Notes: a model not told the origin generated them from the sequence alone. A stretch of 41,832 nt of DNA from Pseudomonadota bacterium (GCA_018818835.1 JAHIRD010000021.1:1-41832); one strand, 5' to 3'. Shown: positions 8,402 through 17,254, counted from the first letter of the stretch. Program-made: numbers and translations.

Positions 8402-9168
8402 AACATTATAACGACATGGAAATGATGATTGTTGCGGCAGCAAAAGAACTGGAAAATGGCGTAACGATCGCTGTAGGGACAGGCGCTCCCTGTGCTGCAG
8501 CCATGCTTGCGCAGAAAACGTCCGCCCCTGATCTGATTATCTTTTTTGAAGCGGGCGGAATTCATCCAACCCTGGTTGAGATGCCCATTTCTGTCGGTGA
8601 TTCACGGACATTCTACAAAGCGTCCAGGGCCGGCTCAATGGGCGATGTCATGGATGCCTGCGCCCGGGGCCTTGTGGATTATACCTTTCTGGGGGGAGCC
8701 CAGATCGACATGTACGGCAATCTGAATTCAACGATGATTGGTAAAGATTACACCAAACCGTCCGTTCGGTTTCCCGGAAGCGGGGGAGCCAATGATTTTG
8801 CATCGTTGTGCTGGCGAACCATGGTCATGACGATTCAGGATAAACGACGATTTGTAAGGAAGATGGATTTCATTACCTCTCCCGGCTGGCTGTCAGGCCA
8901 TGATTCACGGAGCAACAGCGGGCTGCCTGATCAGACTGGCCCCCACCGGATCATAACAAACATGGCTATCATGGACTTCGAACCGGTATCCCGGCGCATG
9001 CGGGTGATATCACTGCATCCCGGTTACTCGGTTGATGAGGTTCAGGATAACTGCGGTTTTGAATTACTGCGGTCTGACAGTATTTCCGTGACCCCTGAAC
9101 CCACAGACCATGAACTGAAGGTGCTAAGGGAAGACGTTGACCCTGAAAAATATCTTATTGGAAGATGA
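8398..9168 (+). CDS. glutaconate CoA-transferase-like beta subunit, unit A
   Basis: A 256-residue GctB-family partner of the alpha subunit. Start is TTG 8398, supported by AGAGG about 8 bases upstream, the 4-bp overlap with the alpha gene, and alignment with the ATG of the paralogue at 25718. Glu51 in FFEAGGIHP aligns with the catalytic Glu54 of Acidaminococcus GctB, the residue that forms the glutamyl-CoA thioester. LGGAQIDMYGNLNST and RFPGSGGAND follow as in GctB. Presence of this Glu argues for true CoA transfer. Relatives that do other chemistry (AibAB decarboxylase, IpdAB ring hydrolase) are known to lack it. Confidence 0.9.
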   Translation: MKHYNDMEMMIVAAAKELENGVTIAVGTGAPCAAAMLAQKTSAPDLIIFFEAGGIHPTLVEMPISVGDSRTFYKASRAGSMGDVMDACARGLVDYTFLGGAQIDMYGNLNSTMIGKDYTKPSVRFPGSGGANDFASLCWRTMVMTIQDKRRFVRKMDFITSPGWLSGHDSRSNSGLPDQTGPHRIITNMAIMDFEPVSRRMRVISLHPGYSVDEVQDNCGFELLRSDSISVTPEPTDHELKVLREDVDPEKYLIGR

Positions 9169-9303
9169 TGATGATTCAGGGGGCATGTGTATGAAGACGA
9201 TGACGTGTATGAACTAATTCCCTCTTACTGTCTGAATATGATGATTTCATACAGGTGTCCCCGATTAATTTTAAATTATAACAGACGAACCGGATAAACG
9301 ACG

Positions 9304-10635
9304 ATGTTGAATGAACAATACAGAAAAAAATCAGTGTCTGCCGAAAAGGCTGCAGGTGTCGTTAAATCAAATGACTGGATTGACTATGGTCATATGCTCT
9401 CCTCACCGATGTATATGGATAAGGCGTTGAGTAAACGTGTCGGTGAGGTGACGAATGTGAACATCCGCTGTTCCGGTTTTCCCGGCTTTTCGGCCGTTGT
9501 CATGGTAGATCCTAAGCAACAGAGTTTTACTTACAATACGGCATTTTTGACACTGGCAGACAGGGCCTTGAATACGGATGGGGCGATCAGCCATATCCCG
9601 TCTCTTTATCACGAAATTCCGGGTTTCAGCAGAAAACATCATCATACGGATATCTGTATTATCAGAACGACTCCCATGGATAATAACGGGTTTTTCAACT
9701 ACGGCATCTGCAATGACTGCCAGAAAGAAATGATTCCAAACGCAAAAATCATTATTGTGGAAGTCAATGAGACAATGCCCAGGTGCCTGGGGGGCAACCA
9801 TGAAGCAATTCATATTTCGGACGTTGATTATATCGTTGAATCCGATCATGAGCCCTTGTTGACGATTCCTTCAACAGAACCCAGTGAAAATGACCGACGG
9901 ATTGCCGGTCATATTATCAGTGAATTGAGAAATGGGGATTGTATTCAACTGGGCATAGGTGGCATGCCCAACGCCTTGGGCCGGCTGATTGCCGAGACCG
10001 ATATCAAGGACCTGGGCGTTCATACTGAAATGATGGTGGATGCGTATCTGGATCTTTACAATGCAGGAAAGATCACAAACCTGAACAAGGTGGTTGATAA
10101 AGGAAAGATGGTCTATACTTTTGCCATCGGGAGTCAGAAACTTTACGATTTTATGGATAATAACCCCTTATTTTCGAGCTATCCCGTCGATTATACAAAT
10201 GATCCCGGGCGAATTGCATTAAATGATCAAGCGGTTTCGATCAACGGATGTATTGAGGTGGATCTTTTTGGTCAAGTCTCTTCCGAGTCACACGGGTTGC
10301 GTCAAATTTCGGGAACAGGCGGGCAGTTTGACTTCCATTTCGGAGCGTATCATTCACGTGGTGGAAGGTCCTATGTCTGTATGAATTCCACACGGACGGA
10401 TAAGAAGGGAAATCAGCATTCAACTATTCGTCCCTTTCTTGAACCGGGCACCATTGTAACATTACCAAGAACGGTTGTGCATAACGTTGTCACGGAGTAC
10501 GGCATTGCCATGCTGAAAGGAAAATCCCTGTGGGAGCGGGCCGAAGCATTGATCGGGATTGCCCATCCTGACCATAAAGACCGTTTGATGAATATGGCCC
10601 ATGACATGAAAATATTTACAAACCAGAATCGATAA
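9304..10635 (+). CDS. 4-hydroxybutyrate/acetyl-CoA CoA-transferase family, unit A
   Basis: A 443-residue one-chain type I CoA-transferase (acetyl-CoA hydrolase/transferase family). QLGIGGMPNAL (~215-225) is the CoA-binding block. GVHTEMMVD carries Glu242, the catalytic glutamate that takes up CoA. SINGCIEVDLFGQVSSES and RQISGTGGQFDFHFG are family signatures. It would activate an acid with acetyl-CoA or a product acyl-CoA as donor. It is the second, unrelated-in-detail CoA-transferase of the operon, so two acids or two CoA-recycling steps are implied. The 135-bp gap before it has no gene. Confidence 0.88.
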   Translation: MLNEQYRKKSVSAEKAAGVVKSNDWIDYGHMLSSPMYMDKALSKRVGEVTNVNIRCSGFPGFSAVVMVDPKQQSFTYNTAFLTLADRALNTDGAISHIPSLYHEIPGFSRKHHHTDICIIRTTPMDNNGFFNYGICNDCQKEMIPNAKIIIVEVNETMPRCLGGNHEAIHISDVDYIVESDHEPLLTIPSTEPSENDRRIAGHIISELRNGDCIQLGIGGMPNALGRLIAETDIKDLGVHTEMMVDAYLDLYNAGKITNLNKVVDKGKMVYTFAIGSQKLYDFMDNNPLFSSYPVDYTNDPGRIALNDQAVSINGCIEVDLFGQVSSESHGLRQISGTGGQFDFHFGAYHSRGGRSYVCMNSTRTDKKGNQHSTIRPFLEPGTIVTLPRTVVHNVVTEYGIAMLKGKSLWERAEALIGIAHPDHKDRLMNMAHDMKIFTNQNR

Positions 10636-10675
10636 AATTGCATTATCGCGGATGCTATGGAGTGTTTAAATCATT

Positions 10676-11512
10676 ATGCAGAACCTGCCATTAAAAGGTA
10701 AAATCGCATTGGTAACGGGAGCGTCCAGAGGAATTGGAAGGGCAATAGCCATCGCCCTTGGCCAAGCGGGTGCAGATGTTATTGTGACAGATCTGCTGAT
10801 TGAAAATGAAGAAATTCCACACCATGATTTGGAAAACTACAGTGCATTATCTGCATATTTTGCAGAAAAAAAACAGATAAACACCCTGGCTACCTGTGAG
10901 TTTATCAGGAAATCGGGTGTCCGAAGCATGGGCCTTAAAATGGATGTGACAAAAGAGGATGATATCGTTTCACGGATTGACGATGTTTCTAAATCATTTG
11001 GACATATCGATATTCTTGTGAATAATGCCGCTGTTATGGATGGGCTTGGATTGCTTGAAAAACAGACAACCCGAACCTTTGAAAGGGATCTTAAGGTCAA
11101 TCTGACCGGCGCGTTTTTATGCTCCAGGGCGGTGTGGCCAACGATGAAGGCCACCGGCTGGGGACGTATCATCAATATTTCATCGTTTACAGCGGATTCA
11201 GGAGCCTTTGCCCAACCGGGATATTGCGCGTCCAAAGCCGGGATGCTGGGTTTGACAAAAACCCTGGCCCTTGAAGGGGCGCGTTATGGAATAACCGTGA
11301 ATGCGGTTTTGCCGGGGTTTATTGCCACAGAAGCCGTCAATCTCTACTCCGAGGACATGAAAGAAAGAATTTGCAATCGAAACCCCATGAAACGAATGGG
11401 AACGCCTGAAGAGGTTGCAGCAACAGCCGTTTTTCTTGCATCCCATCAGGCAGGGTATATAAACGGTGCGTCTATTCCTGTAACCGGAGGAATGGAGCTG
11501 CTTGTTTTTTAG
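10676..11512 (+). CDS. short-chain dehydrogenase/reductase, unit A
   Basis: NAD(P)-dependent SDR of 278 residues, the likely 3-hydroxyacyl-CoA (or ring-alcohol) dehydrogenase of the operon. TGASRGIG (14-21) binds the cofactor, NNAA (116-119) is the structural motif, and Ser169/170, Tyr183 and Lys187 (YCASK) form the catalytic set. An Asp soon after the second strand (VTDLL, Asp39) favours NAD over NADP. About 30 extra residues at 43-80 (ENYSALSAYF region) are unusual for classical SDRs (about 250 residues) and are shared with the paralogue at 27858. It closes the unit A operon, followed by 206 bp before the porin gene. Confidence 0.9.
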   Translation: MQNLPLKGKIALVTGASRGIGRAIAIALGQAGADVIVTDLLIENEEIPHHDLENYSALSAYFAEKKQINTLATCEFIRKSGVRSMGLKMDVTKEDDIVSRIDDVSKSFGHIDILVNNAAVMDGLGLLEKQTTRTFERDLKVNLTGAFLCSRAVWPTMKATGWGRIINISSFTADSGAFAQPGYCASKAGMLGLTKTLALEGARYGITVNAVLPGFIATEAVNLYSEDMKERICNRNPMKRMGTPEEVAATAVFLASHQAGYINGASIPVTGGMELLVF

Positions 11513-11589
11513 ATCATGTAAAAAAGTATTAAGGCAAAAGAAAAATATCCATTCCTTAAAAATAGCTCAACACATCTAAACCATACAGT

Positions 11590-11616
11590 CACTATATATA
11601 GCCAAAGCATATAGTG
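11590..11616. promoter_or_regulatory. inverted repeat upstream of porin gene
   Basis: CACTATAT (11590-11597) and ATATAGTG (11609-11616) form a perfect 8-bp inverted repeat with an 11-base spacer, in the AT-rich 206-bp gap between the SDR and FadL-type genes. It could be a regulator-binding site controlling porin expression, or a hairpin. The gap otherwise contains only AT-rich sequence and the AAAGGAG ribosome-binding site of the porin gene. Confidence 0.45.
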
Positions 11617-11718
11617 CTCGAATATATAAAGCTGGAAATGAGATACATATTTTCCCATGGTAAGATATGGTCAAATTTTCAGAATTTTAACTACCTATAA
11701 TTAAAGGAGATTGTAGTT

Positions 11719-13017
11719 ATGTTTTTAAAATTTGCCCGTATTGTCACGCTGTGCAGCATGTTTATCGGTTCAATCATGCTTCCTTCCATAACATTCGGCA
11801 ATGGTTGGAGCGGTTATTTGCAAGGTGCCAAATCAAATGGCATGGGCAATGCCTTCACGGGACTTGCCGATGATCCATCGGCTGTTTTTTACAATCCGGC
11901 CGGGATTGTTCAGCTGGACGGGAATCAATTTTCCCTGGGTTTTGCTATCCCAATGGTGAGTGGGGAATTCAAAAGTAACGGAACATCAGGAATGGTTGAT
12001 GATACAGCCGGGAAAACCACGGACCTGGACACGCAGTTCGTTTTTATTCCCAACATGTATTTTACGTCCAAACTGAATGATAAAATTACGTTGGGGATAG
12101 GGCAGTACACGGTTTTTGGACTGGGTTTCAAATGGCCCGATTCCTTTGATGGAAGATATGCTCCCGGTGGTAAAAATGGTGAAATACAAACGATAACCCT
12201 CAGCCCGGTCGTTGGGTATAAAGTGACGGACAAACTGTCTGTTGCAGTGGGTGTATGCGCTGAACGAGCAAATATGATTCTTGAAAACAAAACGTTTATC
12301 GCGCCAGGCGTGGATGATGTGGAGACAAAAATAAGCGGTGCGGATTACGGGTTTGGCTGGAACACGTCCCTTCTGTATAAGTACATGGATAATTTGAGTT
12401 TTGGGCTGAATTACCGCAGCAAGATTAACCATTCGTTCAATGATCTGGATTTTGAATTCAATCCGCAAATTGCCATGGTCGGTATAACAAATACAAACGC
12501 GGACATGGATATCTCCTTACCCCAATACGCATCGTTCGGACTGGCCTGGGAAAAAGGGCCCTGGACATGGACCATGGACGGTTACTGGTGGGACTGGTCA
12601 TCAGAGGACAAAATGACGTTTAAGCTAAATACACCTGTTGCCGGGCAATCGACCATAACCACAGCCATGGACTGGCATGATACAATGTCATGGGCCATAG
12701 GGACTCAATACAAGACCCAGTTGCTTGATCGTGACGTCTGCTTCAGAGGCGGTTTTATGTATGATGAAAGCCCCGCACCGGATAAAACGCTTAACCCGTC
12801 GGGTTTCCATGGTGACAATCTTCTGTATAATCTCGGTGTGGGATTCAAACTTGGCCCATTTTACAATGACCTACACCTGACATATGTGTACACGAAAGAC
12901 AAGGCATGGAATAACGATACCGGAAATGCACCCAATCCGGGTGGCGGACAAGTTACAGGAGAATTTCAGAATTATAACACCTTTATATTCGGTTCCAGTT
13001 TGACGTATAAATTTTAA
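11719..13017 (+). CDS. FadL/TodX-type outer-membrane hydrophobic-substrate transporter
   Basis: A 432-residue outer-membrane beta-barrel protein. Residues 1-31 are a Sec signal peptide (basic start, hydrophobic MFIGSIMLPSITF stretch). The mature N-terminus shows the FadL hatch pattern: GAKSNGMGNAFTGLADDPSAVFYNPAGI. The C-terminus ends in FGSSLTYKF, with the terminal Phe typical of barrel proteins. FadL relatives let fatty acids, toluene, terpenoids or other hydrophobic molecules across the outer membrane. AAAGGAG precedes the start. Placement right after unit A and before a strong terminator suggests the unit A substrate is hydrophobic (inference). Confidence 0.9.
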   Translation: MFLKFARIVTLCSMFIGSIMLPSITFGNGWSGYLQGAKSNGMGNAFTGLADDPSAVFYNPAGIVQLDGNQFSLGFAIPMVSGEFKSNGTSGMVDDTAGKTTDLDTQFVFIPNMYFTSKLNDKITLGIGQYTVFGLGFKWPDSFDGRYAPGGKNGEIQTITLSPVVGYKVTDKLSVAVGVCAERANMILENKTFIAPGVDDVETKISGADYGFGWNTSLLYKYMDNLSFGLNYRSKINHSFNDLDFEFNPQIAMVGITNTNADMDISLPQYASFGLAWEKGPWTWTMDGYWWDWSSEDKMTFKLNTPVAGQSTITTAMDWHDTMSWAIGTQYKTQLLDRDVCFRGGFMYDESPAPDKTLNPSGFHGDNLLYNLGVGFKLGPFYNDLHLTYVYTKDKAWNNDTGNAPNPGGGQVTGEFQNYNTFIFGSSLTYKF

Positions 13018-13042
13018 AATTAAATGACAGGGTTGTTTCATT

Positions 13043-13099
13043 CAGCCGTGACAACGAAACATGCCCGAAAGGCTACTTGAGTTGACACGGCTGTTTTTT
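13043..13099 (+). terminator. rho-independent terminator after porin gene
   Basis: CAGCCGTG (13043-13050) pairs with CACGGCTG (13086-13093). After one mismatch, CAAC (13052-13055) pairs with GTTG (13081-13084). A run of six T follows at 13094-13099. The loop is long (about 25 bases), but stem plus T-run on the + strand is convincing. It ends the unit A/porin transcript. Confidence 0.75.
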
Positions 13100-13172
13100 A
13101 GGTGACAATCCATGTGTTTTATTCTGAAATAATGTGTGTTATTTTGTATTCGTAATTATCCACAGGGGTATT

Positions 13173-13283
13173 GACCCATTCAGATGACCCATTCAGAGAC
13201 TCTCTCTTATTTCTTGGAACCTCACTTGCTATAATCGTAATCCGACTATGAAATACTCGGTTCTGCCCACCGGTTCTGCCCAC
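13173..13283. repeat. two 13-bp tandem duplications
   Basis: GACCCATTCAGA occurs at 13173-13184 and 13186-13197, and CGGTTCTGCCCAC at 13258-13270 and 13271-13283. Both have a 13-base period. They lie in otherwise non-coding sequence upstream of a dead SDR remnant and look like slippage or footprint duplications. Confidence 0.6.
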
Positions 13284-13373
13284 CGGATATCCCCAGCGGC
13301 TTGACATGGCCTTTCCCATGGTCTTGAGTCTGATCTTCACATCTATTTCGATTCTACATCTGATGACAATCTT

Positions 13374-13568
13374 GATGGGGCTCTTCCGTTGCTTTACGCG
13401 GCCACTATGGATATTCCAGGTGGATCATATATAGGACCCGGTGGGGTGTGGCAGATCAGGGGATACCCCAAAATCGTCAGTCCGGGTCAGGCATCGAACA
13501 ATAGTGAAGACGCAGAGGCGCTGTGGAGACTCTCAGAGAAATTGACGGGCGTGCGGTATATTTATTAA
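13374..13568 (+). pseudogene. C-terminal remnant of a short-chain dehydrogenase gene
   Basis: Reading GAT at 13374 to TAA at 13566-13568 gives DGALPLLYAATM, GGSYIGPGG, QIRGYPKIV and ALWRLSEKLTGVRY. This is the characteristic C-terminus of retinol/protochlorophyllide-reductase-like SDRs (…LYAAT…GGxYxGPxG…RGYPK…LWxxSExLTGV). No start codon, Rossmann motif or catalytic YxxxK lies upstream; the 250 bases before it are non-coding with short tandem duplications. So about three quarters of the gene are gone. It is unrelated in subfamily to the operon SDRs. The rest of the 13018-13589 gap holds only the terminator and the small duplications. Confidence 0.75.
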
Positions 13569-13589
13569 TTTTGAAAAAATATAAATATG

Positions 13590-14453
13590 TTACCGCAGGA
13601 TGAAGCCGTTAGACGTAAAATCCAGCAGGAATTCCAGTATATCTTTAATGGAATAATTGTCGTCAAAGGACATTCTCAGGCACATGGTTTCAATCAGGCC
13701 TGTCAGGGCATGGGCCAGGAGATCTTTATTCATGGGGCGCGCCAGTTTTTCATCAATCAGCTGTTGCAGTTCCTCAATGACCGGTTCGGTAAGATCCTTG
13801 TAAATCTGTTTGATTTTTTCATGGGGCCATTGATCATCACCGGCCATATCCGCCCGAACCTGGCTGATAATTTCATTGTACCGGAGATAGTGTTCATGAA
13901 ACATTTCACCCCTGACGATCAATTTTCCCAGAGTGGTTTCCTCTTTTTTTATCGCTTGGTTTGATTCTTCTATGATCGTTCGAATGACAGCATCCACGAC
14001 ATTGCCAAACAACTCCCTTTTATTTTCAAAATAGAGGTAAAACGTGCTGATGGAAATCCCTGAGGATTCAACAATATCCTGAATAGTGGTTCGATAGTAT
14101 CCTCTCTTTGAAAAAACGTTTACTGCAGAGGTGATGATCTCCTGCCGGCGGTGGTCCCTTATTTTTGATGTGTTTTTAGATTTACTGTTATTAGCGGCAC
14201 GGATCCGTTTCTGTTCCTGATGGCCCGATTCCTGGATCTCCTTTTTTATAAAATTGATGGGGAGTCCTTGCTCATTTTTCAATTGTTGAATTTTTTCAAG
14301 TTGTTCAACATGATGTTGATCATAATAAGCCATGGTCTTACCGGTTTTAATGGGGGGATGCAGCAACTTTTCTCTGAGATAGAATTGAATGGTCGAGCGT
14401 GGTAAACCGGAAATTTGGACTAAATCTGAAATGCGCATATATTTTTTATTCAC
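13590..14453 (-). CDS. MerR-TetR fused transcriptional regulator (unit C)
   Basis: A 287-residue regulator divergent from the FMN oxidoreductase/amidohydrolase pair and presumably controlling it. Residues ~5-70 are the MerR-like winged helix (MRISDLVQISGLPRSTIQFY, LLHPPIKTGKTMAYYD). Residues ~100-160 are the TetR helix-turn-helix (SAVNVFSKRGYYRTTI, FYLYFENKRELF), followed by a ligand-binding domain. It is about 30 residues shorter than the two other copies, mainly at the C-terminus, and is the most diverged of the three. It is transcribed toward the SDR remnant, and its stop lies 21 bases from the remnant's stop. Confidence 0.87.
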   Translation of the reverse strand: MNKKYMRISDLVQISGLPRSTIQFYLREKLLHPPIKTGKTMAYYDQHHVEQLEKIQQLKNEQGLPINFIKKEIQESGHQEQKRIRAANNSKSKNTSKIRDHRRQEIITSAVNVFSKRGYYRTTIQDIVESSGISISTFYLYFENKRELFGNVVDAVIRTIIEESNQAIKKEETTLGKLIVRGEMFHEHYLRYNEIISQVRADMAGDDQWPHEKIKQIYKDLTEPVIEELQQLIDEKLARPMNKDLLAHALTGLIETMCLRMSFDDNYSIKDILEFLLDFTSNGFILR

Positions 14454-14590
14454 AGAACTGCTCCTTTTCCATTAATTAACCTGATCGTAGCATACATTTA
14501 TCATCAGAGAAAGAGCAAACTGGCATGCAACTGTTCACTAACTAAAAAGTTGTTATAAACTGTATATAGCTGTTTTTTATAAGTATATTA

Positions 14591-14602
14591 TTGACAATGT
14601 CA
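14591..14602 (+). promoter_or_regulatory. TTGACA box with TGACAATGTCA palindrome
   Basis: In the 214-bp AT-rich gap between divergent genes, TTGACA (14591-14596) is part of the 11-bp palindrome TGACA-A-TGTCA (14592-14602). A TATAGA sits only 11 bases downstream, and the 17-base position (TACGTT) is a poor -10, so the promoter may need an activator, or the box may be an operator. All three divergent regulator gaps in the window have a TTGACA box in AT-rich sequence. Confidence 0.4.
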
Positions 14603-14667
14603 TTTAATATAGATACGTTTCTACATATACATTATTATATTAAAACTATAAACAAGGAGATTCTAAA

Positions 14668-16089
14668 ATGTCAAAAACCCCAAAAGATTTAGACATCAGT
14701 CCCATTTTCCAGCCGATCACAATCAACAAACTGGAAATTAAAAATCGAATCGCAATGTCACCGATGAATTGTAATTACACGGACCCGGACCATTATATGA
14801 GCCGTCAGCAGATGGCCTACTACGGGGCCAGAGCTAAGGGCGGAACCGGATTGATCATCACCGAGGCCCAGGCGGTTTCGGAGCACCCCATTGCTGATAC
14901 CTACAGGAAGTACAATAACCCCTGTCTCACCAACTACAAATATGTCCCCACACAGTCTAATTTTGTGGAACATGTCCATAGTTTTGGGGCGAAAATTTTT
15001 GCACAACTGTTTACGGGGCCGGGCCGACAGGGTAGCAACGATCTTGGCGCTGCGGGTATCGTTGCCGCTTCCGCTATACCTTGGGAATCGCAGATCGAAA
15101 AGATGATCAATGGTGTAACCGATGACGTTATAAAAGCCGGTGCCCGCTTGGCGGGATATCATGGTGAAATCCCCCCTTTATCTGATTTTGATAAATTTTT
15201 GGAATTTGCACAAAAAATCCCCATGCTACATCTGGTAGGGCAAACGCCAAGAGAAATTTCAAAAGAGGAAATCAACATACTTGTAAAAGATATGGGTAAA
15301 GGGGCTAAAGTTGCCAAATTATGCGGCTACGACGGGGTCGAAGTCCATGCCTGCCACGGTTATCTCGTGCATACCTTTTTGTCTGAACGGTCTAACCAGC
15401 GAAAAGATGACTATGGCGGCAGCTTTGAAAACAGGATCCGGTTTATGCTGGAATTGATTCGATCAGCCAGACGAGCGGTCGGCCCTGATTATCCGGTGGG
15501 TGTTCGCTTCAGCGCCGCTGAAGATTTGCCCGGCGGGTATACTGCAGAGACAGCGGCAAAAATGGCCAAACGATGTCAAGAAGAAGGCGCTGACTTTATT
15601 AACCTTTCCCATGGCTCCTATGAAGCCATGAGTGATTTTCTACCCAACGATGAAGGCCAGGTGATTGAGAAAGCAGCCATCATAAAAGCTGCGGTAACGA
15701 TTCCGGTGATGTGTCCTTCGGTCCACAATCCTGAGAATGTCGTGGATGTATTGAAAAACGGCAAGGCCGATATCGTGCAGCAGGGCCGACAGCAGATTTG
15801 CGATCCGGACTGGGTCAATAAGGTCATGAACCGCCAATTTGATGATATTATCAAATGTACGCGTTGCAATCGGGGGTGTATTTTACGATTTGTCGCCATG
15901 CTTCCGGTTCGCTGTGTTCGCAATCCAAGAACCGGACAAGAAGAGTTTATTGATGAGTACATGAAACGACCGATTCCTCCCATCAAACAGAAAGTGTGGC
16001 ATGAAATTCAAGAGTTGACGGAAAAAAATCCTTCTAAAATATGGAAATACACGGATGAAGAATTTATTGAAGCAATAAATATAGATTAA
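14668..16089 (+). CDS. FMN/4Fe-4S oxidoreductase (OYE/2,4-dienoyl-CoA reductase N-terminal type), unit C
   Basis: A 473-residue old-yellow-enzyme TIM barrel with a C-terminal iron-sulfur site. Seen: LEIKNRIAMSPMN, GGTGLIITEAQAV, GYDGVEVHACHGYLVHTF with the His pair for substrate carbonyl binding, NQRKDDYGGSFENR, and Cys397, Cys400, Cys404, Cys416 (C-x2-C-x3-C-x11-C), as in 2,4-dienoyl-CoA reductase. The NAD(P)/FAD domain of that family (another ~200-250 residues) is absent, so electrons must come from a separate partner. An insertion of ~50 residues (141-190) precedes TPREISKEEI. Likely role: reduction of an enone or dienoyl/ring system. AAGGAG precedes the start. Confidence 0.86.
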   Translation: MSKTPKDLDISPIFQPITINKLEIKNRIAMSPMNCNYTDPDHYMSRQQMAYYGARAKGGTGLIITEAQAVSEHPIADTYRKYNNPCLTNYKYVPTQSNFVEHVHSFGAKIFAQLFTGPGRQGSNDLGAAGIVAASAIPWESQIEKMINGVTDDVIKAGARLAGYHGEIPPLSDFDKFLEFAQKIPMLHLVGQTPREISKEEINILVKDMGKGAKVAKLCGYDGVEVHACHGYLVHTFLSERSNQRKDDYGGSFENRIRFMLELIRSARRAVGPDYPVGVRFSAAEDLPGGYTAETAAKMAKRCQEEGADFINLSHGSYEAMSDFLPNDEGQVIEKAAIIKAAVTIPVMCPSVHNPENVVDVLKNGKADIVQQGRQQICDPDWVNKVMNRQFDDIIKCTRCNRGCILRFVAMLPVRCVRNPRTGQEEFIDEYMKRPIPPIKQKVWHEIQELTEKNPSKIWKYTDEEFIEAINID

Positions 16090-16117
16090 ATGGTTCAATA
16101 AAAAAGGAGTAAATCTT

Positions 16118-17164
16118 ATGGCAGATAAAAAAATGGCGATTTCTGAAGAGCAGCTTAAAATTTTTGGAACAGATGATTTTTTTAAAATCGATCCTGAAAT
16201 GCACCTGATTGGTGACGTAGAACCATATAGCTATTTCCCAGGCGTTCAAATGTGGTGGAAGGCAATACAAAACATTCACAGGCCGCTTCTAATGGGTGTG
16301 AACCCAGAGCTTCTTTCCGCCATACCCCCGGTAGCACTTGAAGCGAGTAATGATCCGGAACTGCTTCTGGAAGTCATGGATTTCTGTGGAGTTGATGTCG
16401 CTTGCCTTTTGCCGGAGTCCTGCATGGATACAACTGGTTTTGCAGGCAGGTTCTGTTCCAATGGAGAAATGGGAAGGATTGTTGACAAGCATCCCGATCG
16501 GTTTATCTATCAGCCCAATATGTCACCTATCAAGCACCGGGGTGTTAAAAACGCGATTTGGGAATTGGAGTACTGGGCCAAGGAAAAAGGTGCAAAGATA
16601 TTCAAATATCTATGCACCGAAGACACCTATATCAATGATCCTGATCTATGGCCCTTTTATAAAAAAGCTGAAGAATTGGGAATTGTCCTGGATATCCATA
16701 CGGGTATGTCCTGGTGTCCCCCTCAGGCCAGCAAATATGCCAACCCCATATTTCTTGACGATGTATGCAGGGATTTTCCGGAATTGAAGATTATCGCCTT
16801 TCATATGGGCTATCCCTTTTGTGATCAACTGAACATGGTTGCCATGGGTCATCCGAATCTCTTTGTCTGTCTAAGCCTTCTCGTACCATGGGCGATTACA
16901 CAACCCCGGAAATTTGCAAAAATTTTGGGTGAGGCAATGCGATGGGTCGGACCTGATAAAATCATATGGGGAACGGATTGCGCCGGAATCGGTGCCCAGG
17001 TTATTGGCGCAGTTTACGGGCTTCGAACGTTTCAAATCCCTGAAGATATGCAGGAAGGGTATGGCTATCCTGAAATCACTGAAGAAGACAAACGGAAAAT
17101 TTTCGGCGGCAATCTGGCCGGATTGTTAGGTATTGATCCTTTGAAACGAAGAATAAAAAAATAG
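16118..17164 (+). CDS. amidohydrolase_2 family, decarboxylase-like (unit C)
   Basis: A 348-residue paralogue of the amidohydrolases at 6237 and 22248, with a 15-residue N-terminal extension. The metal and catalytic residues are kept: Glu27-x-His29 (DPEMHL), His in DIHTGMSW, His in AFHMGYPFC, Asp in WGTDCAG. It differs where the others read GFSWVPPGKSKY (here GMSWCPPQASKY) and FKFYxPEDTY (here FKYLCTEDTY), so it may accept a different substrate. It is 28 bp behind the FMN oxidoreductase with AAAGGAG as ribosome-binding site. The two make a compact operon, suggesting successive steps such as reduction and decarboxylation (inference). Confidence 0.84.
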   Translation: MADKKMAISEEQLKIFGTDDFFKIDPEMHLIGDVEPYSYFPGVQMWWKAIQNIHRPLLMGVNPELLSAIPPVALEASNDPELLLEVMDFCGVDVACLLPESCMDTTGFAGRFCSNGEMGRIVDKHPDRFIYQPNMSPIKHRGVKNAIWELEYWAKEKGAKIFKYLCTEDTYINDPDLWPFYKKAEELGIVLDIHTGMSWCPPQASKYANPIFLDDVCRDFPELKIIAFHMGYPFCDQLNMVAMGHPNLFVCLSLLVPWAITQPRKFAKILGEAMRWVGPDKIIWGTDCAGIGAQVIGAVYGLRTFQIPEDMQEGYGYPEITEEDKRKIFGGNLAGLLGIDPLKRRIKK

Positions 17165-17200
17165 TCAAAACGCCGGTTTGAAAATGTTTGAAAAAGGAAG

Positions 17201-17230
17201 GTGTAGTGGGCCGCGGTCGGCCCACTACAC
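17201..17230. terminator. bidirectional terminator between convergent genes
   Basis: GTGTAGTGGGCC (17201-17212) and GGCCCACTACAC (17219-17230) form a perfect 12-bp stem, extendable to 13 bp, with a 4-base loop. It lies between the convergent ends of the unit C amidohydrolase and the unit B regulator. The + strand continues TAATTTTG, and the - strand continues CTTCCTTTTTC, so it can serve both genes. Confidence 0.82.
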
Positions 17231-17254
17231 TAATTTTGATGTAATGGATGTTTT

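Noticed and set aside
7397-9168. Reading the CoA-transferase pair as IpdAB (steroid ring hydrolase) or AibAB (decarboxylase)
   Set aside because: The beta subunits keep the GctB catalytic Glu (Glu51), which those reassigned families are known to lack; sequence blocks also match GctA/GctB closely.
2472-11512. Calling unit A a benzylsuccinate (bbs) operon
   Set aside because: Thiolase/DUF35, ACAD, hydratase and SDR parts are analogous, but the class III CoA-transferase BbsEF and the paired SDR BbsCD are missing, other enzymes are added, and the ACAD base is at a different position.
13119-13340. Minus-strand frame of 73 residues between porin and SDR remnant
   Set aside because: It spans the 13-bp tandem duplications, has no ribosome-binding site and no recognisable protein pattern.
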